Notes under the pieces: generated by a model
What the model was told of the DNA's origin: nothing
The model's input: the letters and a program-made list of their open reading frames with translations, nothing else
Database searches by the model: none
In this document: positions 1-10,400 of the stretch, one piece after another
Layout of the letters: each line of letters starts with the position of its first letter
Numbering within the stretch: position 1 is the first letter of the stretch
Made by a program: the position numbers and the translations under genes
NCBI GenBank assembly: GCA_964036195.1
Contig: OZ038455.1
Location: 12,975,855-13,039,854, forward strand
DNA from: Sphaerolaimus hirsutus
Taxonomy: Eukaryota; Nematoda; Chromadorea; Monhysterida; Sphaerolaimidae
DNA: 64,000 nt
Reading direction: 5' to 3'

Positions 1-729
1 CATTTCTCAATATCACGCTATCAAAAATTTTTTTAACACCATTGCGATCACAAATATCAGTACGGATCAGAAGCAGCACACGAGCAAATCGAATCGATTC
101 CATATTTTCAATCACAACGGCGCACGTGCACTGAACGTTTACGTCGGCGTTCGAACGTTTCTACACGCGGAACTACCGTAAAAACGCGAATCTACAGAAC
201 ACAACGCTTTTGAACGGTAATAATTCGGCTCGGATTTAAGATTACAAATTTCCAAAAAGTTATCCTAATAATCAAGAATCTTTAAGATGCAATTCAGCGA
301 TCGCAGAATCAAAAACGTTCGAACGCTTATAAGTATCAGTGTATATGCCGTACGAAACAATCAACCACCAGCAACGATCGGAACAAAAAATATTTTTATA
401 TTAGTTTTTCAAATTCCAGGTTTATTGAATTTTGATTTTTACAGCTGCTGAGGTAGCACCAAACCCAAACTCAAACATACTCAAACAGAATCAAAATTGG
501 GCTATGTACAACAAAATGGAAAGAAATAAGAGTGCGGTGGACCCCAAGCACCCTGTATCTATATGGGTGAAGAGTCTTCATTATTCTGCACGGTAGTGTA
601 TTTCCATTTTTAAATCGTTCAAACTCTATTCAAAATTAGGTATTAAAATATAAATAGTTTCTACATTAAAACTCCCCATCGTTGCCGATCAATCGATCGA
701 TCACCAGCAACAACAAAACGCAAAAGACC
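1..729. other. Region 3' of the SPR-like gene
   Basis: Contains a degraded copy of the palindromic MITE family of 28664-28937 (about 115-330, with GTTCGAACG). An AATAAA-type signal on the minus strand lies near 420, about 790 bases past the stop, but I cannot tie it to the gene. Confidence 0.4.
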
Positions 730-1205
730 CTGTGCCAGTGCACATGTAAACTCATTGCACATGTAGACCCACTGCACATGCAAAATTACCCACTACTGTG
801 TATGTGTATAAATACAGCAATGCGAAGTGTTACTTGTCTTGTCAGTTGTCTTGCATTGTCACACTGTCAATTGTTGCTCAATTGTAAAGTGAAATTGCGG
901 GTGTGCATTAGTGCTCAGAAATGACCGGGCTTGTGCAGTTTTTTTGGTCAACTAATGTAAACTCGCACAATTGCTTCACAATTGAGCAACAATTGACAAT
1001 TCAACAATGGGATAATGAGAGGTAATCTACATGATTTGGCCGACATTGATTCAAAAATGTCAAAAGGCCCAGATACTGCACAGCTGCAACACATGATCTA
1101 CCTACCCACTACACATGTATACCTCCATACATGTGTAGTGGGTAAATTTACATGTTCCCCGTGTCTACACGTGCAGTTGGTGTACATGTGTAATAGTCCC
1201 CAGCC
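730..1205. repeat. Inverted repeat with CACATGTA units, 3' of the SPR-like gene
   Basis: GTGCACATGTAAACTC and similar units in the left half, mirrored by ACATGTGTAGTGGGTAAA and CACAATTGAGCAACAATTGAC in the right half. Similar CAGTGCACATTTAAACCC units recur at 25930-26340. Confidence 0.6.
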
Positions 1206-1214
1206 ACACATCAG

Positions 1215-1494
1215 TTACAAATTCGTCGTCACACTACCCCCTCTCAACCTACGCCTGCCCCACGCCTTGCCGCCGCCCGTGGCGCCTTCCCGCGGCTCCT
1301 GGTCTGGCGGCAGGGCGACGGCACTCTTGCGCCGTTTCTTGCGCTGCGCCGCCGCCGCACCGCCGACTGCCGCCGGCGGTTCGCAGCAGCAGCACAGCGA
1401 CGCGAAGAGTTTGCGCAGAGCGACGCGAAATTGGGCGGACATGCCGCACAGGATGACGAATTTGAGCGGGTAGGTGGCCACGATGAATAGGTTC
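1215..1494 (-). CDS. SPR-like GPCR exon 11 (TM7 and C-tail, stop)
   Basis: It encodes NLFIVATYPLKFVILCGMS, then AQFRVALRKLF and a CCCC cluster. A basic, alanine/glycine-rich tail of about 55 residues ends GGSVTTNL and TAA at 1217-1215. The acceptor is GCCGTCCAG. The YPxxF...CGMSxQFR ending is the strongest family marker in the gene. Confidence 0.95.
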
Positions 1495-4400
1495 CTGGAC
1501 GGCGGTATGAGTGGAGTTGTGTATTAATTTGAATTGGGTGATGAAGCATTGGGTGAGCAGTGGGAATTCATATGTTGGAAAGATGAGTTGACAAAATAAA
1601 TCATAAACGAAAGGATTGTCAGTTGTCGCATTGGAATGGCAACATTTACTGTGTAGAGTATCGAAAAATATATGAAAAGTCTGGTAAAAGTACAATCAAC
1701 TATAGGGTTCAAACGATATGACTTTTCGATATCGATATTCGATATTCGATATTTTTTTCTGAAACTCGATATTCGATATCGATACGATATGGAACCTCGA
1801 TATCGATATTCGATATTCGATATTGAAAAATGGTCGATATTCGATATTTCGATATTTTCGATATTCGATATTGCGATTTGCTTTTGGTATAGCAAGGCAT
1901 ATTTCAAGTGGCATATTGTATTTTCATGTGGTTGCACACATGGTTAATCATCTCTTTACTGAAATGTGAATGTTACATGTGATTTAAAAAGGTTTACATC
2001 AGTCAAAAGTAGAACATGGAAGAAAAACATGATGAACCAAAGTGTATCAGACAAATAACAATTGGTAGATATTACAGTTCATACTTATAACCTAATTGCT
2101 TAATGGCATGTTGCAAAAAATAGCATATCAGCATTTTCTAGCTCCAAATTTAGCACTCCAACAAAAATAACATTATAAATACTGTACTTTTACTCATCAG
2201 ATACAATACTATAAGCAAATCAGATCAATCATAAATATGTCAAAATGAAAATGATAACTTAATTTAGGGACACAATACAGGTTCGATATATCGAAAAAAT
2301 GGTCGATATTCGATATCGATATTCGATATTTTTTCAAAATTTTCGATATCGATATTCGATATTCGATATGAAAAAATGGTCGATATCCGATATTCGATAT
2401 TCGATACGATATATCGTTTGAACCCTAATCAACTACATGATTTTCACTATTATGTTCAAATAAAACTTTTTACAAAAAATGAATATTTGCATGTGCAGAT
2501 AGAAATTTTTATGCCAGTTGGAATTTTGGTTTGCAGAAAATTTTATGTGAATCAAAATTCTACTTTCACCCAGAAATCGAAACTTAAATGCAAATCGAAA
2601 TCATCATCTACAAATTAATTTCTTTTGTGTGAGTTATTTCCAAATTTTTACACGAACCAGAAAACAAAACCTTAAAGTTTTCCCCCAAAACACACCTAAA
2701 AATAATAGTGACATTAGCCGTGTGGAACATGGTCGCATTCTTGCAGCTATCGCAGAACTGCGGCAGCGCGAACATTACGATGAGCGCGCAGGCGACTAGT
2801 TCAGTGGCGGTGAACACGGCTATGACGGCGATCAGCATCCTGGGGGCAGTCTCAGACCCTGTAAAAGACCCTGTAAAACGTAAAAGACACTGTAACGTGT
2901 CGAATGTCATGTATTTAAAAGACTATGTTCCATGTGTGTCCAAATTTTATTGTATATTATTATATTTGTATACGATACAAGATTTGGATACTCTTAGGGT
3001 TGGAAAAAATCTATTTTTTTAAACTACCTTGATTTTAAAAAAATAATTGATTTTTTAAATTAAAATCAGATTTTTTTAAAAATCGTCCAAAATGGGGGTA
3101 TAGAGAAAAAATTATGTATGTTAAGTGTCAGACAATATATTGTTATCTATTGTGGTCATATTATGACTGTGGAGTCATGGAATGGCATTATAAGCACTGA
3201 TTTCTTTCAAAAATATCCATTTTACGTTGACTTATTACGTATATCGCCTTTTGTCGAACGTTCGTGACTTCAAGTGAAGTTCAGCATGGAATAGTGCTTA
3301 AATAAGGTTGTAACTGTAAGAGAAGGCTAATACATTGACAGTGATGTTACACACTGTAGAATTATGTGGGAGCACATCGGTTTGATATTATATACTACAC
3401 TAGCATATCACGTCTTATTATTACATGGTAACATGAATAAATGGAAGACTTTACACTAAAAATGCCCCAAAACCCATGAAAACATCACAAATGATAATAT
3501 GTATGAGAAATTGCGCACTTCCGCGCAAAAAATGCAAAATACCTAGTGTAAGTCTACCAGAAATTTTGCCTGTTGATTTTTTCAAATTAAAATCAGTTTC
3601 CACCCTTTGATAAAAAAAAATCAGATTCAAAAAATCAAGTGCCAACCCTAATACTCATGACACTTTACAGGGTCTTTTACATGATGCCTGACACTTTACA
3701 GAGTTTTTTACATAACACATGACATTTTACAGCATCTTTTACACTTTACAGGATCTTTTACAGTGTTTGGAACTGGCACCTGGTGGCGGCCACGGCCGAA
3801 CTGTGCCCACTGGAGTGCGACCGGTCCAGCGTGCGCTGCCCGCTTGGAGTGCTCAAAGATACCTGGCCGGTGGGCGGGGCTTGATTGCGTTGCGTTTATA
3901 GTACGCAGTGCGGTTTGGAATTTTGCCAAGATTTGCGCGCTCGTTTTTGTGCAGCAAATGTAGAGTTTATTGGGAATTTCCACTTATTAATAGAGATTTC
4001 GTGCCAATATTCGCTCAAATTGACGGAGTTTAGCACTGAGCTTCAACGGCAAGATCTATATATAAACACCTTCCCGGTCACGTCCGGCACCCTATTTTTG
4101 ATCTTACTTGTGACTAGGGTTCAAACGGGATTGACTTTTCGGGATCGGGATCGGGATCGGGATTCACTTTTTGAGATTTCGGGATCGGGATCGGGATCGG
4201 GATTGGGGTTTCGGGATCGGGATCGGGATCGGGATTGGTTTTTTGAGATTTCGGGATCGGGATCGGGATCGGGATTGGCCGGGATTGGGGTCACGGGATC
4301 GGGATCGGGATTGGGATAGGCATTTTTCCGGGATCGGGATTGGGTTCTAGGGATAGAGATTTTGGCCATTTTTCTGGCATTCACAGTTGTTCATAAAGGT

Positions 4401-7400
4401 CTCAAAACACTGTTGGATGCCAGAAAAGTGGCATAAAATTGACGCTGGGGGTTTGCATCCACTTTTTTGCATGCAAAAACGTCATTATTTCACTTTTTAT
4501 AATTCCCACTAATTTTTCCGGGATCGGGATCCCGGACTTGGGAGTTTCTCGGGATCGGGATCGGGATTTGAAAACTTTCGGGATCGGGATCGGGATCGGG
4601 ATTGGTATTTTTGAGATTTCGGGATCGGGATCGGGATCGGGATTGGGGTTTCGGGATCGGGATCGGGATCGGGACTGGTAAATCCCGGAATTTCACGGGA
4701 TCCGGGATCGGGATCGGGATCCCGTTTGAACCCTACTTGTGACACCCTATTTCCAGTTCTGGGGCGCGCCAGAAGCTGAAACTTGGGGGAGATATTGGCA
4801 CAACCCCCCTCTACTTTGCATGAATTTGGGGGTCGCGGCGACCCCTCTGAGGGTGGGTCGCCCTCAGTGCAAAAATTTTTCTTGGCTTTTTTGGTGTCCC
4901 ACAGCAGGTCCGGCAGCCGCTGATTTCTGAGCTGTGGGAGGGCCATAAATCTAAAATTTTGGGGATGTGTTACCAACACCACTCCCCTACTATACACTAC
5001 TTAATAATGTGAGATAAATGTGAAAAAGTTCTAAAAAATTCTCTTATTCTCTAAAAAAACACCACTCCCCAATAGATGGATGGCAAAAAATTTACTTTTT
5101 GGAACTTTTTTATTAGACACTTGCAGAGCTGGTTTACGATACTTTAAAGGGAACAGTTTGATGTTTAAAGTTATGTAGAGAACCATACCTCTAAAATGTA
5201 TGCATTGCAAAATTTACTTGGGGGAATTTCAAAGTGTAAATTTTGTAAATTTTTGTTCCTGCAATGATGTCATTATGATGTCACAAAATTCGCCCTAAGT
5301 AAATTTTGTAATGCAGGCATTTTAGAGGTATGGTTCTTTACAAAACTTTTAACATCAAACCGTTCCCTTTAAAGTATCGTAAACCATCTCTTCAAGTAAT
5401 AAAAAAGTTCTAAAAAATGAATTTTTTGTCATCCATCTATTGGGGAGTGGTGTTTTTTAGAGAGTAAGCGAATTTTTAGAAATTTTTCACATTTCTCTCA
5501 CATTATTGAATAGTGTATAGTAGGGGAGTGGTGTAGGTAACACATCTTCAAAATTTTAGATTTATACCCCTCCCACAGCTCAGAAATCAGCAGGTGCCGG
5601 ACCTTCTGTGGGACACCAAAAAAGCCAAAAAATTTTTGCACTTATGGCGACCCACCCTGAGAGGGGTCGCCGCGACCCCCCAAATTCATGCGAAGTAGAG
5701 GGGGGTTGCGCCAATATCTCCCCCAAGTTTCAGCCTCTGGGGTGCCCTAGAACTGGGGAGAGGATGTAAGAAGTAAAATCAAAAAATGGGTGCCGGACGT
5801 GACGGGAAGGTGTTTATGAGTTTTCACTGCTAAAATAACAATGGAAAAAGGCAGCTCAACTGACAGTCCTGCCAACTTCGCGGCCCTTTTCATCGGCGCA
5901 CATTGAATTCGCATCAGTCAGCTGCAAACTAGCGGCGTCATTGATTGCTATCGCGCCGCCAACAGACAAACTGGCGCTGGCGGTAGTAGAAGTACTTCGC
6001 TTGCCAGCATAACTGCCCGGCCCCGCCCCCGTGGGTGACAAATTGCAATTAGGGGAAGTCCCAATCCCTGTCAAGTGTAAAGTAAAGTGTCAAATGTAAA
6101 GTAAAGTGTCAATAGTGTACCCAAATATCATTTTTCGTATCCAAATCTTATGTATTTGTATCCAAATGTTATGTCGAAAAATAAGATTTGGATACACAAT
6201 CAGGGACGTATCCAGGATTTTTGAGCGGGGGGGGCTGCTTGTTTACGGCGGCCGGCGAGGGGGGGGGGCTCAGCCCCCCCCCCCCTAAAATTTTCGCTAA
6301 ATAGTGGCGGAATGGCGCTATGGCGCTGGCGCCATTAGTAGGCGCCACGCCATGGCGCTATTGGCGTTGGCGTCAGCGCCATGGAACGCTGTATATGTAT
6401 GTAAATATACATACAAAACAGCAAAAAGCACAACATTGAGTGTATTTACAACGATTTGCGGCCACATGGAGCAAATCAGATGATAATACCTTTATGTATG
6501 GTGAAGAATGCGCGCTTGCGCGCAAAATTTTTTACGCTGACGTTGAAAAAGTCGCATTTTCCGGTCACTTTCTGGTCTCGCCCCGGGAGGGGGGGGGCTG
6601 CAGCCCCCCCCGCCCCCCCCCTGGATACGGCCCTGTACACAATTGACACTTTACATTTGTATTTACATATGACACTTATCATGACAATTGACATTTGACA
6701 ATGCATTTGATTTGACATTTGACACGTTGCATGACATTTGACATTTGACTTTGCATTTGACTTCACATCTGACACTTTACTTTACACTTTACAGGGCTTG
6801 GGACTGCCACCAGTAGTGTTATGCGGAGGCAGAGTGTTCAGCTGGGTGGGCGGAGCCAGCCCGTTGTTGTGCTGCTGCACCTCTATGGAGGGTAAGTCGC
6901 GCATTGACGGGCACGGTGTAGATGCTATTAGGAATTTATCTGCTGAAGGGTCTTGAGGCGGCTCGTACACGCGGCGGGCTGCGTTGCGAGGGGGGGGGGG
7001 GGGGTGGGGTGGGCATGGATATCGATTAAGTCCCCTCGAAAAACTCCCCCTGTTAGCCGACTGAGAAAAAATCTCCCCCCCCCTCGAAAAACTGCGCTAT
7101 TTGATGGGTGGGAATAACACCTATAAATAAAAACCTTTATAGGTATGTGTGTGTTCTATAAAATAATGTATCCTTTTCCAGCCTATGTTCACTAGCATTG
7201 ATTTCATTGCATGAATAATGGCACTTGCATGAATCATGGAGTAACTTGCAGGCGTGTGCACTTATTTAACCCAATTCACACAATATATTGATCATACATT
7301 TTACCTCGTTATAGCTCCTCTCGATTAACTCCCCAGTCAAAAAAGTCCGACAAAAAATATCTCGTCCGGGCATTATTCGAGGATATACGGTAGTCGCAAA

Positions 7401-10400
7401 AACTTTCCACTCACCGCCCTGTGTCCTGGCTCTCCTTTGCCGCCAGCGTTTCTCGTGCATCCTCACAGTGCCGGCGAGTCTCCACGTGAAGTAGACGAGC
7501 AGGCCGCACGGCACCACGTGCATCAGACTGGCTCTGGGGGCAGTCCCAGACCCTGTAAAATGCCCTGTAAAATGTCAAATGTCATGCAAAGTGTCAAAAG
7601 TCATGTAAAATGTCCTGCAAAATGGCAACTCTGTTGCCATTTTGCAGGACATTTTCCATGACTTTTGACACTTTGCAGGACTTTTTCAATGACTTTTGAC
7701 ACTTTGAATGACATTAGACATATCACAGGACATTTTACAGTGTCTGGGATTGGCACCTGGTCCAAAAGAGCCCGTTCCACACGATGTCCTTGCCAAGTGT
7801 GGCTACCCAGGCGGCGTGCTGCCAGACGCACGCGTGTTCCAACTTGGCCACGGCGGGCGACAGGTAGGGCAGCGACCACGGAGGCACTGCGAGGTGGGGT
7901 GGAGGAGGTTTGAGTAGTTGCGAGTAGTGCTACGAAGATGGTAATTTTTGGGAGATATAATCGAATAAAAAAATCTCTCGGAAATAAAATATTATAGAAT
8001 CTCTCTTGGAAAACCCCGAAAAATACAAATACCTATAATCTTTTTGAGAGCTCTTTTTGATTATTTAAAAAATCTCATAAAATCTCTGATATAGAAAATA
8101 TAACTCAACCTATCTGACAAATTCTGGAAAAATAAAAAAATTCTTATACTTTCTAATATAAATTTCCTAGCGATTTTTGCAACGCTATTTGCAAGTGCGA
8201 CTGCGAGCTTTGAAACTTTATCAATTTTCGCATTTTGGTATATTTGACATGTCAAAACTGATGTGCCGGAAAGGCCTATGCTCAAATAAAACAAGCCAAA
8301 CAACAGCCAAATCAAACCGACCATCCACAAGGAAATAACTAGAATCTAGCATGCCGGGCAGCTCGTACAGCACGCAAACAACGCACACGATGGCCAACGT
8401 GATGCTGGTGGCTTTAGCACTGCATAATCGGGCGACTTTGGTGAACTTGCAGATGTAGATGTAACGTTGCGCTGCTAGGAACACCTGTGGTGGGTTCGCG
8501 TTACATCGAGCGTATCGCTTAAATATGTATGAGGCCTCTTAAACATTATATACTTCTAGAAGTCGATAACTCCAAAATTGCGAAAATTGTGTTATTATAA
8601 ACGTGGAAACGAGGTCTACCCAAATAGTAATCTTTTCGCACTCGTTTCACATATCAAAAATTTTTTTCAATGCACTCGTCCCATTCTAAAGTTTGTGATA
8701 AGTCAATGTGGGACATCGAACATGTTATAAAAGTCGATTAGTGGATTAATTGCTCATAGGTCAAATTTATTGGACTTAAGTACACATATTCAATAAACTT
8801 CGTCCTATGCTTTTTTTCTTCCTGTATCAATGCATTTTGTACATGTATGTTGAAAGCAGAGTTGCGAAAGTGTATTTACACTTAGGTACCCGAAATAAAC
8901 TGGTGGTACATATAAATGGAAAATTGACTACATAAATTTTCGAAATATTCTCATGTGCAAACGATCAGCCCAATCTCGCTAAAATTTTGTGTTAATATGG
9001 GGCCAACATTTATTCACATTGTCCCCAAATGGCACCCCCCAGCACCCCTCTGGTCAGCCGTGACAGCCTTCTATATATTTTTTACGATTTTTTTTGTAGC
9101 AAATATAATTGGAAAATTTCGGAATCCCACACAGAATATTGCTGCGGGAAAGCTCGCTGCCATTTTTTGGCATGCTGCCAACACAAGCAATGGATACACT
9201 TGTGCTGGCAGTTTTTTGATGAAAAAAATCACAAATGGCTTGCTCAGAGCCGCACATAGGTTGCAGGGGTTATTTTGGGTTAGGGGTATTTTGACCACCT
9301 GCTGTTACCCCACTGCTGCTGCCCCACAAAAATCCATCCCAAATTGCAGATATCAGCCACCTCATAACATTCAAACATATTGAGAACTTTATAACTGCAA
9401 ACATTTTGATTGTGATTGCAAAAACCACAAATTTACACTTTCTGGGAATGACCTCTTCATCTGTCTGGTCCATTTACACAAAATACAGGACACATTGCCA
9501 GTTGGTCCCTGGTATATGTTTAACAGATAATTGTTTTCTGAATTCAATCGGCACCAGCATTTAATTATTTGCATCCAGATGCTGCAGAGGCTGGTCACGC
9601 TTTTATGGAAATGCTGTCTTAGAACAGTGGTATTTTCACTGATGGCCATAAATGCAGACTTTGTGCAACAATGTGGTGCAGGACCAGTCACATGTTGCTC
9701 ATGACACTTAGGAAGCCAGTCCTGGCCACCATGTGCTGTATGATAAGCCTGGGGCTGTGTAAGACACATTAGTTCCAATATGTTTTGTTCAAAAATTTTT
9801 TCAGGTTTGACCTTCAGCAAAATTTTGGTGGGGATTGTGTGGGTTGTGAGGGGGTGGAAAAGTTGCAGGAAGTTACCATCTCATATGTCAAGAAGAACCA
9901 GTGGCCTAAACCATCCCCAACCAATTTTATAAATAAATCAAATTTCGGCCTGAGCAAAAATTTGTATGGATTTTCCATTTATATTTGCCAGAATAAAAAC
10001 ACAACAAAAAATATTTGAGGAGGTGCCCTCTTGGGTATATATAGTAGATACTTGGGGGCACCCTCACACAAGATGACAGCCTGACAGCTTGCATGTGGGC
10101 TTTTTAAAACATGGTTTTGTCCGGGTAAATGGGTATTTATATTTACCCTTACACTTACACTTTCAAAAAAAACCCCAGTACACTTTTTTACACTTTCCTG
10201 GGCAAAATACCCGGATACAGAAAGTGTATTTTTTTCTTTCAGATGGCCCTGTTCTAAGCATTTGAGGAAGCATAAAACAGGGTCATGTACAAAAAATAAC
10301 TGCACAGTGCACACATGCAGTTATGCATTGAATGTAGAAAATATGGCAAATGTACAAACGTGCACCAGCTCCAACCTTTCATCAGTACTCATGGTATTCT

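Noticed and set aside
1672-1947. Open frames over the CGATATT array
   Set aside because: Open on both strands only because of the short repeat; inside a hAT-like MITE.
4121-4696. Open frames translating to RDRDRDRD or PDPDPDP runs (also at 22439-22979, 44002-44610, 61482-61776)
   Set aside because: They are translations of GGGATC arrays inside non-coding MITEs with clean target duplications.
5856-5864. Alternative receptor C-terminus ending VGRTVS and TGA at exon 8
   Set aside because: It would drop TM6 and TM7; the GTCAGT donor and the phase match to exon 9 favour splicing, though an alternative transcript cannot be excluded.
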